Positions 10,743-22,480 are shown, counted from the stretch's first letter. The stretch: DNA of 64,000 nucleotides from Acephala macrosclerotiorum (GCA_014904845.1 MU119420.1:1-64000); one strand, 5' to 3'. Notes: generated by a model not told the origin, from the letters alone. A program made the numbers and translations.

Positions 10743-11209
10743 ATCTGCCCTTGAGATGTATTGTGCAATCGTTGGAGATTATCTGGATCTCCATATGCGC
10801 AGGTTTGGCTATGATTAAACACCGGAGGTGATAGTTAAAAACATGTCGGGCACTGCTCTAGTCGATGCAAAGTTACTGTTAGCGCTAAGCCGAAGCCTGA
10901 CAGAGCACCGATAAAATAGAGCATATATGGAGCAGACGGAGTACGAGCAGAATATTTCGTATTTCGTAATTCGTGTATTATATAGAAGACCATGAAAGAA
11001 ATCAATAAGTTCAGCAGTATGAGACATGTAGTGACCAACAAATCTAGAGAAACATCACGGCATAGTCTTCGAGCACAAGAAATGAATTGGTCTCATCAAC
11101 ATCATTTCCTTGAAGTCATAATCGCAACAACACGCTACCTGGAGAGCAAACATTGAAAGTCTGCCCACAATATATCAACAGACATCCCTCATCTAGTGTT
11201 CCCATACAT
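10743..11209. other. Intergenic, no gene seen
   Basis: Both strands carry only short frames. The stretch separates two converging F-box/2EXR-type loci. Confidence 0.4.
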
Positions 11210-12002
11210 TCACCGATTGATTTCCAGTTTCCTTCGATGCCACCTCAACACATTGCCCTCAACCGCCTCCCAAACCCATGTATGTGGTCTTCCCACTGGC
11301 CTAGCTACTCCCTCAACTCTAAGCCTGAAATCCAAATCCTTCACCAGCTGCTGTAGCGTGGTAGATACCGGTGCGCTATCAGCGATTTCCTCAGAAAGGC
11401 CATCATCCTTTTGGCAATCGGAATCAATCTTGGAGGCTCGGCGTGAACGCTCGACCTCGTTGAAGGATATTCTAGTAACTAAGGCGGGTTGGTAGAACAG
11501 CCATCTTCTCAAGAAGTCGGTAACCTGTAACAAGTAACGCGAATTCGTGTCATCGATCTCGAAATGCATGCTTTTCATGCTCGGAAAGTCGTACATTACG
11601 TAGCCGCTCCATTCTCCCGAGTCCAGACATGGGTATCTGTCTCCAAATTAGCTGAATCCACCGAAAAGGCAAAGGTAATCAAACTTACGTGAATGATAAG
11701 TGTTTAAGTTCTCTCTTAGCTCCAACTCCCAAGCGCTTGTCACTCACCTGACCCTTACCAGAGACGTAGGTACCAGCAGGGACGGTGAAACCGCAGTTCT
11801 TCAGCACGGGCAATGCCTCGTTGTACATCATCTTGTCTCCTCGGAGCGCGATAATAAGCGGAGGTGTATCACCTTTGAACTTAATCGCAAGCTCGAAGAT
11901 GATGAGCCTGATCTCGGTGGGTAGGTCCTTGATGCGGAAAGGTTGGTCGGATTGGGAGGTCGCAAAGGGGTGCGCAGCTAAGACCGAAAATCGGTGCGCC
12001 AT
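11210..12002 (-). CDS. F-box-like protein, two exons
   Basis: The model is complement(join(11210..11636,11689..12002)), giving 246 residues. The 52-bp intron (GTAAGT to ACAG) joins FT to YPCLDSGEW in frame. Residues 23-40 hold the F-box-like phrase FRIKDLPTEIRLIIFELAI, followed by TPPLIIALRGDKMMYNEAL, the same two-part signature as in the 6693-8019 gene but without the pentapeptide segment. The second exon includes MHFEIDDTNSRYLLQVTDFL and a central acidic stretch. It is probably an uncharacterised fungal F-box-type protein; partner and substrate are unknown. There are no stops or shifts. Confidence 0.65.
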
Positions 12003-13231
12003 TGATCGAGATTGGAGGTTGTTGGAGAGTTGGGGATCTGCGTTGGTGTTGAGGAAGGACCGACGTCGATGTAGGTCGATGTAAGATTAGGTAATGTCGA
12101 AGCAAGGGCAATGTCCGAGGAGAGTAACTTGTGTGCGGCGCTAAGTGAAACACGCCACGGGCTACAAATGAGGCTATTTCGAGAGCTCAATCCGGAGCCT
12201 TATCTTGTCTATCAAAATTGACTCATCTTGAATGTGGTCACGTGTCACATGATTGACCTAATCGGGACTAGCCCTGTCGTCTCTGCAGCATATCTGCCCA
12301 TAGAGCCTCATTCCTACTAATCAAGAGTCTTCCACAAAACTTACCGCTCACTCCTAACTTTCAAGAACTCACGTTTCTCGTATCCTGGAAAGAAGAGCTC
12401 CCATCACCTGCTGCAGTTCCTTCTCGAGCCACTTCCACTTACCATCATTCACAACATTACCCCACATGTCCCTCCTCCCCTTACAAAAGCAGTCCACGAC
12501 TAATAATTTCGTATAAAGCTTGAAATAGCTTAATATTTCCCTAACATAGAAAAAATATAGCTCAAATTATCATCCTTTGCTTACTCGTCCCTCCCGCAAA
12601 TATAAAGACGGAGACACGCGGTTAAAATAGATATCTCTGGTACAATTAGTAGATTCGCAATTGCGGGCTCAACCACGGATAGAGACGTTGTACACTTCCT
12701 ATACTTCTCCTTTTTCTCCTTTCTCCTTCTTCTATCCTCCGAAGAAGACTTCCCCTATCTATCCATGACGTCCATGTTGGTCTGGTCAGCGAAAGCTTTA
12801 GTAACATCAGCTTTATTAGCTTTCTGCTGTTCTGTGTACTATAGTTATTTGGAGCCGGAGCCGGAGCCGCCACCAACATTGTTCCCGCCGCTGCTTGACA
12901 TTGCCTTAGCGCTATTGTGATTATTGACGTATGAGTAAGATATTGAACGAAAGACCAGAACTTAAAGTGGGTAAAGTGTGAAAAAAGAATCTGAGCGGTG
13001 TTAAGCGAGACATCGATCTTTATATCTCGTTCTTGAGATTAAACCACTAATTTAAGGATAATGTATTGAGGGCAGGGCGGTTGAGAAGATTTCGCCCTGC
13101 TGTGCTGCTAGGCAGCTGCACTGCAACCCCTCTTCCACACCAAAAGAGTTGCTGATTTGTAGTACCTGAGGTTTGAAGAACGGCCCAGCTTTCCCGGTGG
13201 TTAAATCCTCTTATCGTCGGCTCCGAATGCG
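12003..13231. other. Intergenic, no gene seen
   Basis: A Gly/Ala/Pro-type hexanucleotide repeat (GGAGCC) lies near 12853. A 77-codon minus frame over it is low-complexity and not supported as a gene. The right part is the presumed promoter of the kinase-like gene. Confidence 0.45.
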
Positions 13232-14817
13232 ATGGTGGAAGCCCTGTTAGCGAACCAACGATTACACAGACATCAATCAGTTGTTGCCAGCCGATTTCAC
13301 AACATTACCATCGACATCTACGACATGGATTGGGACGAGCGCGCTGAGGTTTATCACAGGGCCATTTCACTCTCATGGTCTGGTAGATTCAACGACGTTC
13401 GAGGCTTTTCTATTGCTACTTGGGTATCTACCTTTCGAAACGACCAGTGGTGTGAAGTCGTGGGTGATAATTATGGCTCGTTCAATTGGAGCTGCCAAGT
13501 ACGATTCAAAGACGGAGTATAATGGATGGTACGCTTTGCTGTGCCAGGGAGGGCCATTAATGGAGACGAAAAGGTTCGCTACGAGGTTGCTACAATGCAA
13601 TTCATCAAAACAGAGACGAAAATCCCTGTTCCGTCTGTCGTAGCTTGGGGCATGTCCAAAGATAACCCTCTAGGCTTAAGGGCATTTATTATAATGGACT
13701 TCATCGAAGGAGAGCCTTTGGGCAAGATTTTGGAGGTACTTCCCGAACGTGAGAGTGGTCAAACCCTGCGAGAAGATATTAGCGACAGAGATCTGGATAT
13801 CATCTACCGTCAAATTGCAAATATCCTCTTGGAACAGTCAGAGCACGACTTTCCTCGGATTGGTTCTTTATCCAGAATAGACCACAACATTTGCATTGAC
13901 TCAAGACCCCTGACGCTCAAGATGAATGAGACAGAGCGCCATGGAGGTGTTAATATCAGCAGTATGTTAACTCTTCAAACTTCTCACAACTAGTCCATAT
14001 TCTCACATTCCTTCTCTGTATAAATCATGTTTCCAGGACCTTCTCCTCTGCCACCGAGTATTTTCATCACGTCGCTGAACAAGATCTGCAGCATCTTTGC
14101 GAGCAGCCCAACTCTATTGACGACATCAATGACGCTCGTAGCAAGTACATACATCGCAGCATCTTCAAGGCAATATTGCCGCGTTTCGTCTCCGACAAGC
14201 ATGATCATGGCCCTTTCAAACTGATTTGCGACGATTTTCGATTTGGAAATATTCTTGTTAATAACGCTACGGACCTCAAGATTGTTGCAGTGGTTGATTG
14301 GGAGTGGGCTTACGCTGCACCGTACCAAATGCTCTATTCACCGCCGCGTTGGCTCTTGATTAAGAAACCAATTCGCTGGGACGATGAAGACTCTCCTATG
14401 CCTTATTTCTCGCAATATAAGTCCTACTTTCAAAAATTCGTTCGGATATTAGAAGAGGAAGAGAAAAAAAGGGCGCAAGATGTGGCTCTACTAACTTCGA
14501 AGGATGAGAGGATGTCGAGACTTATGCAACAATCTATGGACGATGGAAAATTCTGGTTTCACGAACTTGTTTATTCGTGCTTCGAATCTGCTGATAATCC
14601 AGCGTGGACTGCAATTCGAGAAATAATTCCTAATCTTGACCATTTTGCAACTCTGACTGATACTGAACTAGACGCTTTTGTGCAAGGAAAGATGGAACAG
14701 TTACGCCAATATGACTTGGAATGGGGTATAATGAAAGAGAATATCGATAAAAAGAATGCACAATTTGAAGCACTGAAAGAGAAGGTAGAGAGAGAAGATA
14801 AGGAGAGAGGTAATTGA
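13232..14817 (+). pseudogene. APH/choline-kinase-like gene with one internal stop
   Basis: From the ATG at 13232 the frame reads to TAA 13520-13522 and resumes at once as WMVRFAVPGR in the same frame; relatives have an unbroken FKDGVxWMVRF here. The kinase-like core follows: EVATMQFIKTETKIPVPSVVAWG, RAFIIMDFIEGEPLGKIL, then after an intron FKLICDDFRFGNILV and VVDWEWAYAAP. These match the Brenner-like and metal-binding motifs of the aminoglycoside phosphotransferase fold. The canonical donor GTATGT at 13962 would put exon 2 (from 14037, after TTTCCAG) out of frame. A weaker donor GTTAAC at 13966 keeps the frame. The C-terminus is a charged helix ending KEKVEREDKERGN. The single TAA makes the locus a probable recent pseudogene; small-molecule kinase activity is inferred from the family. 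Confidence 0.65.
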
Positions 14818-14982
14818 AGAGGACGTGACGCAAGAGACCGCACTTGGGGAGGTCAGTTGCACCAGTGAAGGACTCCAAGAGCATGTATATTATAGACTTG
14901 TATTACCTCAAAACTCTATCGTGATTTTCTAGTGAGCGAGATCCTTGCTTTTAGTTTGATTCCACGGTCCTTCCGCCTCCAC

Positions 14983-15276
14983 TCAGCGACCATTCAGCTC
15001 CCTCCCCTCATCATTACAATGAATAGCAAAACAACGCCTCCTCCTCGTCTCCACCAACCCACAACTAACCAAGTAGCAATCATGCATCTCTGACTCATAG
15101 ATATCACAATATTTCAACACGCAGTCATTAAGTTCGACGTTTTTGAAAGCGCAGTTGTCAAATATGCAACCTTCGAGGCGGACGTTGCTGAGGTAGCATT
15201 TGCGGTATTCTTTGATGCCGAGGGAGGTGAGGGCTCCGAGGACTTGAAGCTGTGTAGGCTTCGGTTCATCTGTCAT
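14983..15276 (-). CDS. Short pentapeptide-like protein, possible fragment
   Basis: This is a 97-residue frame with an ATG at 15276 (MTDEPKPTQLQVLGAL). Residues 30-80 are pentapeptide-like, with regular Cys/Asn spacing (LEGCIFDNCAFKNVELNDC, YCDIYESEMHDC), as in the N-terminal part of the 6693-8019 gene. It stops before any F-box-like segment, so it may be a truncated copy of that gene or a small protein in its own right. It converges on the kinase-like pseudogene. Confidence 0.45.
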   Translation of the reverse strand: MTDEPKPTQLQVLGALTSLGIKEYRKCYLSNVRLEGCIFDNCAFKNVELNDCVLKYCDIYESEMHDCYLVSCGLVETRRRRCFAIHCNDEGRELNGR

Positions 15277-15767
15277 TATTGTTATGGTGCTGGGACTGTG
15301 TTTATACTCCCGGGAATGTTGGATCAGGGAAGAGTTGCTTTGTCTCTTGGCCTACGCTCCTTGGAATGTAGTTAAATATGAAGTATCCTTCGACTAGGAA
15401 GGTTTTATGTTGTCCTTGCGTCTTGTTTGATCCAGTAATTGGTAGTAGCTCAATCACTGACAGCTTCTAAGAATTATGGGGTGGACGACCGATTCATGAA
15501 TGATTGCGCATTCAACCCAGACCCGCGTCCTATCTAAATATCAGTAATGTACATGAATAGCAGAAGACTCATCAAACGACCTGAATATTTCCTCTCAAGA
15601 CAGACATTCATCTGAAGCTACCTAGTGGGGCAGGTCCCCAACCAATCATCACCCTTTGCGCGCTAAGCGAATCCCCTAACTATCCCCTTGTTATAAGAAC
15701 CCTCACTCCCCCTTCCCACTCGTCCTCAGACATCAATCTCCTCTTCCACATATCCGCCCTTTCAACA
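15277..15767. other. Intergenic, divergent 5' flanks
   Basis: The stretch lies between a minus-strand start at 15276 and a plus-strand start at 15768. The last 100 bases are pyrimidine-rich, as in many fungal promoters. No gene is seen. Confidence 0.45.
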
Positions 15768-17369
15768 TGGGCGCCATCCTCTCCTCCCTCTATCAAACAT
15801 ACCGCATCCTCCTCCTCGCCATCACCGAGCTCAGAAAATCAGACGCACAATTCACTGCGTCCTCAATCGCATCAACACTGGCCCAGACTCCCTCGATCAA
15901 AGACCACTAAGCCATTCTGGCTCAATGATTCTCCTTTCCCTGAATTGGTGGACGTCCAATCACCAAAATTTCACGAGGAGGCAGATATCATAATCATCGG
16001 CTCCGGCATATCCGGTGCATCCATCGCATGGACTCTTGTCCAACAATGCCACCACCTTGGATTGAAGAGAAGAATGGTGGTGCTAGGAGCGGGGGAATTG
16101 GCGAGTGGAGCGACGGGAAGGAGTGGCGGGCACATAAAAGCGTGTTCGTATAGGACGCTTGCGGAGTTGAAGGGGAAGTTTGGGTGTTGAGAGGGCGTTG
16201 CAGGTTGTGAGGTTTCAGTTGATGCATTTGGGTGTTTTGATGGGATTGTGTGAGGAAGCGGGTTGGGGAAGCGAAGTGTAGGAGGGTGGAGACTGTTGAT
16301 TTGGTGCTTGTTGAGGGGGAATTTGAGAAGACGAAGGAGGGGGTTGAGGATTTGAGGAGGCATTTGCCTGATGTTGATGTCAAGGCTTGGGAGAAGGAGG
16401 AGGCGAGAGAGGCGAGTGTTCTTGAAGCGATGGGAAGACGAGTGCTGACTTTCATAGCGTTTTGGAGTCGGCGAGCATGTTACTGGTGCGATATCCTACG
16501 AAGCTGGAGATTTGTGGCCGTACAGATTGGTTACCTCGATTTGGCAGCGTTTGTTGTCCGATTTATCCTTGGGAATCGTGGTCGAGACATCCACGCCACT
16601 GAGAGCATCGACAATGAAGGACCGCAAGAGCACCCATTTCGAGTGCATACGTCGAGAGGTGTAATAGAAGCTAGCCATGTCGTCCATGCAACGAATGCAT
16701 TTGCTGCGCACCTTTTGCCAGGACTGAAAGGAAAGGTGGCTGGTGTGAGAGGACACATGTCAGCTCAGCGACCTGATCCCCAGTTTTCCAGGAAAGGAAT
16801 GCAAGAGCTCGTGGTCAATCATTTATGAAGGTGGATTCGATTACATGACAAAGCGCCCAGGTAAAGATGGCGAACTCATGCTTTGAGGAGGCTCTACACG
16901 GTCTTTAAGTAAAGGCTTGAGTGACGTCGGGGTGTGGGACGATGATGCGACCGATCTTTTGGTCGAAGCGCATTTGCAAGGAATTCTGCCTGCGATCTTT
17001 AGCGATAAGGGAGGAGATAATCGATTGTCGCAGAGCTGGTGTGGCATCATGGGATTTACTACTGATGTTCTACCCTTCGTCGGAAAACTTGATCCTTGGA
17101 TCACACGTCGAACAACAAGGAAAGAGAACGAGATGAAAGATTTGGGCGTGTCGCCAAGCGAGTGGATTGCAGCAGGGTTTTGTGGTGAAGGAATGGTGAT
17201 GGCCTGGCTGAGTGGAGTGGCAGTTGCGTTGATGATACTTGGACTGGAAGATGAGGAACTGCTAGAGAGTCCTGGGGGGAAGGTGACCGAATGGCTGCCG
17301 ACAGCATTTGGTCCCAACTACTCGCGCATAAAGAACTTGAACATGCTGGATGCTGCTGGTGCTTTGTAG
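15768..17369 (+). pseudogene. DAO-type FAD oxidoreductase gene, frameshifted
   Basis: The start MGAILSSLYQTYRILLL at 15768 is followed by a frame change, then KPFWLNDSPFPELVDVQSPKF and the dinucleotide-binding motif ADIIIIGSGISGASIAWTL near 15990. The phrase GAGELASGATGRSGGHIK matches the FAD-binding region of this fungal amino-acid-oxidase-like family. After a stop at about 16188 the sense continues in other frames: LQVVRFQLMHLGVLMGLCEE, VETVDLVLVEGEFE, then VTGAISYEAGDLWPYRLVTS (about 16474), then ASHVVHATNAFAAHLLPGL. The C-terminal part is open from 16917 to 17369, with WCGIMGFTTDVLPFVGKL and EWIAAGFCGEGM. At least five frame changes are needed, with few stops, so decay is by indels rather than RIP. 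Flavin-dependent oxidation of an amine is the family role; this copy should be inactive. Confidence 0.7.
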
Positions 17370-17986
17370 CCTCAAGTTAAAGAAAGGGTAGTCATCATCG
17401 AGTTCAAGTTCAAAACAGTTGAGGCACTCGCCCGATATTAGACGCGTCGCGTCGAGTCACTAAAAATCATGGAATGTATGCAGTGTTGTGAAAATCGCAT
17501 CGATTGAGAAATGCGAGCCTAATCCATCGTTTGCCCATCAAGCTTCCAGTGAATTCCATGCTCAGCTCGATATTAGACCAGACCTTGTTGACCGAGAACG
17601 CGTAACCTGATACCCCATCGAGTGACCAGCAACTTTCCCGTGAGCTCAACTCAACCACCCAACGACCAATGAGAAAAGCAACGCAGAGTGATATCCCATT
17701 ATGTGACCAGCAAGCACCTCACGAGCCCGATGCTCATGCCAATTGCCTGACCACCAAAGGAAAAGAAAAGCAACGTCGAAGATCATAACCCATCCCCAAT
17801 ACCATGCCTTCCCATCGCGTATGAAAATCACTACCATTCCCCTCCCAATAAAACATCAGCCAGTATGTTTGCGCAAGCTCTCCATCCCATCCCACCTGTC
17901 CAGCCAGCGAGTATTCACATCGCCCAAGTCGCGTCGCATCGAAACTCCCACTTTCTCTCGTCGCGTCGCGTCCCTCGACCTCAACT
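17370..17986. other. Intergenic between converging loci
   Basis: No gene is supported. The long minus-strand frame across 17734-18336 is an out-of-frame shadow of the small basic protein gene. Confidence 0.5.
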
Positions 17987-18151
17987 TTACTTCTTGGGTG
18001 TAGCCTTCGCGGTACCGGTCTTCTTTCCAAAGCGTGCCTCGCGCGCCACAGCAGCTCTGGCACGAGCAGCCTCCTTCTTAGCCTTCTTGGACTTGGCCTT
18101 CTCGACGCGTCCCTTCTGCATAGCGGCCTTTGCTGCGGCGTTGACAGCCAT
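17987..18151 (-). CDS. 54-residue Lys/Ala-rich basic protein
   Basis: This is a short intact frame with an ATG at 18151 in a good context (CCGCAATGG) and TAA at 17987-17989. The product starts MAVNAAAKAAMQKGRVEKAK and ends TGTAKATPKK, about 24 percent Lys and 30 percent Ala. All 13 lysines use AAG, and most other codons end in C or G, unlike the decayed neighbours. Such bias usually marks high expression in filamentous fungi. The charge suggests nucleic-acid or ribosome association, but no motif proves this. A longer alternative frame on the same strand encodes Pro/Arg/Ser-rich noise. I do not recognise the family. Possible upstream exons cannot be excluded. Confidence 0.6.
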   Translation of the reverse strand: MAVNAAAKAAMQKGRVEKAKSKKAKKEAARARAAVAREARFGKKTGTAKATPKK

Positions 18152-18839
18152 TGCGGATGATGTTGTTGGATTTGGAGGAGTGGTTTTTGATGTGTTGTAT
18201 TCGGACGGAGGGGCTCGTAAAGTTGATGGAATTTGGAAGAATTTGATTTTTCTTGATGGGAGCGATAATTTTTGGATGAAGAAGAAGGGAAACCTGAGGG
18301 CGAGGAAGGTCGGCTTGATACAGTAACTAGCGCCAAACCTTATTCCTAGCGCATCACGCCCCCTGAATCAATATTGACCTTTTTGCGACCGCGTTTCTGA
18401 TTGATTGGTTTTCTTTTCATTTTTTCTTCTTTTAATTCTTTTTGAATCGCGATTCTAAACCCTTTCTATATTTGTAACTGTTCTTCGAATTAATCATTCT
18501 GTGCTGCTTTTCATTCATCAACTCGGTTTTGCTCTTTCATTTCCAGTCGAAAGCATGTTTTCGCTACCGCGATTCTACCTACCAACTCCCGGTTACCACC
18601 CCCAACTTCGAGCTCCTGCACGTAACTTCAACCTTTCTCGAGTTCACTTGCATACACCCGGCTTCCGCTTCTCGATCTCGGGCCGCGTACCTGCGTTGTT
18701 TGAAGGAGTGGCTAGCTTGCGAAGCTTTGCTTGGTCAGCAGCTGACGCTGGTAAGGGAACAGCCTGAAATGTCTTTACGGCCGTTCTGTATGAGACCAGT
18801 GAGTGGGCGATGACCCCAAGCAAGGAATCTTAGAGCGTC
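18152..18839. other. Intergenic, promoter side of the small basic gene
   Basis: Overlapping short plus-strand frames at 18501-18813 lack domain character. No gene is supported. Confidence 0.45.
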
Positions 18840-21800
18840 ACGTCTACTTGTCGCATGGCACAATTTGGAGGCCAAATGCAAGATGCGCTGGTATTGACAA
18901 CACAATCTAGCGTAATCGAACTCTCAAAATTAGCAGTGGCTTTTGAGCCTTGTGAGCCAATACGACTGGCTGAGAGCCAGGCTGCAAAGAGGTCTTGCCA
19001 CTCTTCCTCGAGTTCACAAGGTATCCTATTCTGTTTCGAGTGATATTGGAGGCCGTCTTTGCGTGGCTAAGCACCGCGCGTCATTTTGGAAGTATCTTTT
19101 CTTGAGAATCTATAGCTATCGATAAGGAGTATTGCTATCAGTGATTGGACAGGCTTTCGTTCTTGTATTGTTCAACGATCTTTGAGACTTCAACGCTTGC
19201 TGAATACGCCTCGCCAATCTCCTTCACGCAAGTATATGTACTATGTTGTATTATGGCTTGTACTTATATTTGAGATTAATTCACCTCGCTCCTCTCCGAC
19301 CTAAACCCTACGCCACGCACGCCACGCCTACATCAACTGCGACAAAGATACCTTTGTGTCGGTTACACAGGGATACCTATTAATAGGCCAGACGCAAAGA
19401 ATAAGAATCTAAGTCTTATGCTTTGCAGTTGTTGTAATCGTTGTTCATTCTAGTAGAAAGTGCGCAAGAGTTGAGAGATATAACCTCAACTCTAGCGCAG
19501 TTGAGACTAGTCCCAATGCAGCCTAGTGCTGCACGTGACTATTGTTCCAACACTTTGTAAGCCAGGCCTCTTTCAACGGCTGTTACACGCGACCCGGTTT
19601 GACGTTGAGCCTCAAAGACGACGGCATTGCGGCCCTGCGGACCTTCGACGTGCATACAAGCTGTCCGTCTTTGGAGCATTGGACGCCAAGTTCTCTGACA
19701 ACACCAGACTTCCTCGTCCTCTTTTGAGAGTCGAAAAATCAATGCTGCTGTGGCCAGGAACCTCATTTGTTGCATACGATTGGTTGGCTTCCTTCAGCCC
19801 GTCACGGAATACTGCCTCGCTCCATGAGACTTGGAGGCCATCGTGTACCCAGCTGTGAAGGTCTAATATCGCATCCCAAGGCTGGGAATCTCAGCAACAA
19901 GTGGCATACGTGAACTGTATCTTAGAAATGATTTGTTAATTATAAAGCTCGACTTCTTTTATTCTAATATACTTTTAACGATAATTAAAAGTTTTTTATT
20001 AAAAGAAAAAAAAAATTTCTATATAAAATTTACGTAATAAAACGTAATATTTATAATACGTGTTTATATTAAAGTTTTATTAAAAAATATTAAAATATAT
20101 CGCTTTTAATATTTAATATTTTTTATAAATTTTTAATTTTAATTTTACGTAAAAAAATTATAAATTTTTTATTTATTTATATTAATTTTATTAATATAAA
20201 TAAAAACTTTTTTTTTTATAATTTTTTTTATATAAAATTAAAATTTAAACTTTATAAAAAGCGCTAAATATTAAAAGCGATATATTTTAATGTAAGCACG
20301 TACCGCAAATATTACGTTTTATTACGTAAATTTTATATAAACTTTTTTTCCTTTAATAAAAAACCTTTAATTATCGTCCAAGGCATATTCTGCAGCCTTA
20401 TTCTATTTCTTATCGAATTTGGAAGCCAGGTTCAGCGATCTTTTCGTCATCGATGTTTAATAATGTACGAATTCTTAGAAATGGTTGTGCATACTTGAGC
20501 ACTCAAAGAGCTGGCATTGGCTGATCTGATAAATGAGAGACCTAGAATGGACCGAGTCGAGCATGCAAGCTTGATCCAGATTGGAGGACATCTGATTTGA
20601 GTATGATTTCACAATGTAGGGACATCTGAGTTTGAATTCTCGAGAACAGCTCTGCTGGATCGGTCCTTTCAACAAGGATGGCTGGTGGGCTGCGGGGTCG
20701 GTCGGCCCTTCTCTGATTTCTCAACCTCATGCAGCCTTGTTCCGTGTCAATTCTCCTTTCATCACCGATGGGGGCAATGTTCAAATCTCGAATACGGCTG
20801 TTGATACTGTAGCTTTCGAGTCTCTAGTATTAATCTTTCTTCTCTACAACTGTCTCTGGGGTTAGTACCAGCCTTTTCAGCCTTAGTCTAGATTCGGGCA
20901 CATTCTTTCCCAGCGGAAGGCAAATTGGGACGCGAAATGTAAGTGCACAGCCCCTAGGCGTTTAGACTTCTTTTCTGTGAAGGGATTGGATGCTGTACTT
21001 GTACGGCCTTTGATGTGGAAGACTTCACCGCAGTTTGGAGGCCGAGTTCTGATCAAACGCGAGTCATGCGCAGTGTGCAAATTCTCAGAAACAGCTGCTA
21101 ACACTCGAAAATCTCAGTCTGTGATGTGGGCTGATCTAGCTTTACGAAGTAAGAATCGAGAAATGAGTTTCTGTTCCGCCTTGGGTAGCAATTGGAGGTC
21201 ATGCATCCAATAACATTAAACATGACAATGCATCTCTGGTGCTCGAATCCTCAGGAACAGCAAGGCCTGGTGACTATTTTCAACGTTGGAGATTGGTCGA
21301 CTGCTGAAACTCACAAAAAACCCGGACCTGCTTTTGCAGCCTTGTTCTATTTCTAGTTCATATTGGAAGCCAAGATTTTCAACGCCCTTTTCGTCACCGA
21401 TTGAAAAATGTATTCGAATTCTCGAATACAGCTTTGTGCGCTCGGGCATTTGAATTTCTACCATTGGCTTGTCTACTCGGCAACCGTCTCTTGGATATCA
21501 GCCTACTCCAACTGGTACAGGTGCATTTCTTGCTCGAGGCGGGGCGGATTGGAAGAGTAATTTATAAGGGCACAATTCTCGGGCGTCGAAACTTCCGCTT
21601 CAGGAAAGAATTAGAGGCCAAAAAATGAAGAATCAACATCTCGGGCGTAAGGCTCGAAGAGTAAAAATCCTCAAAAGCAGCTTTGCTCAATCGCTCTTTT
21701 AGACAACGATGATTGGTCAACTCCGGAGTAAGGTATGGAATGACTTCTGGAAGCCTCGGAACTCAGGCGCATTTCCTGCTCGAGGCCAAACAAACTAAAA

Positions 21801-22480
21801 GGCAATTTGCAAGGCCACATTCTTCCAGCCGTTGTGCCCGAGACGTGAATTCCCGAGGCTTCCTCATTAGGAAGAATTGGAGGCCAAACCACCGCCCAAG
21901 GTCTTAGCACACGTGACGCCGAGCGTAGAAATCCCCAAAACAGCTTTGCCCAATCGCAGTTTTCAACGTCGAAGATTGGTCGAGTATAGTCGAATACAGA
22001 GCCGAGGCTCGAGGCGAACACTAAAAGTCAGCCTTTCATGCAGCCTTACATGATCTCGACCACCTTTGGAAGCCAAGCTACCTCGACCTGTTATCCGGCA
22101 TCCGATTATCCAGAATTCAAAATTCGAGAGCATATCATGCTCTCACCGAGTGCCTGGTCACGAGGATTGGCTGGGGAAGAAACTTGGGTTTGAGGCAACT
22201 TTGTTGCATTTCGCAGGATCCACGATCTGCTTTATTTAGAGGCCACAAGGCTAGTGAAGCGAGCAGCTGAGCGTTCAAAATTCAAAAGAGCATCACGCTC
22301 TTCGCATCATTCTAGCACTGAGCATTGGTCGACAAGCGGGTGTGCCTCCGCGAGGCGCGTTTGTTGTTATTTTTCTTTTTTTACGAATCTACTACAGCAA
22401 TCCAGAGGTCTCCTTCCATCCCAGAAACACAAGCATTTGCTATTCGAGAAGCCAGCATCTAGTTTCTTCGCTGTCTGAAG
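18840..22480 (+). repeat. Diverged satellite-like array, block A (direct orientation)
   Basis: Copies of a unit containing TTTGGAGGCC recur at about 18864, 19046, 19831, 21034 and 21877, with weaker copies at 20425, 20580, 21191, 21365, 21613, 22073 and 22236. Between them lie GATTGGYTGRC-like and TTTGTTGCAYWTCGC-like blocks in the same order (for example at 22153 and 22200). Spacing is mostly 160-220 bp. Identity between units is low outside these blocks. A RIP-bleached palindrome interrupts the block at 19978-20378. No gene of recognisable type lies here; short frames are accidental. Confidence 0.65.
19978..20378. repeat. AT-rich palindromic element, RIP-degraded foldback
   Basis: The left half (from ACGATAATTAAAAG) and the reverse complement of the right half (ending CTTTAATTATCGT) align over about 190 bases. 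Shared phrases include AAATTTACGTAATAAAACGT and ATATATCGCTTTTAATATTT. The centre is near 20190. Composition is nearly all A/T, with the few C/G bases mainly in CGs. It is best read as a foldback or MITE-type element mutated by RIP. No clear target duplication is seen. Confidence 0.65.

Noticed and set aside
17734..18336. 200-codon minus-strand Arg/Ser-rich frame
   Set aside because: It overlaps the 54-residue Lys/Ala-rich gene in another frame; the shorter frame has the codon bias and start context.
18501..18813. Two overlapping plus-strand frames of about 90 codons
   Set aside because: Neither shows domain character, and each is open only by chance in a GC-balanced stretch.
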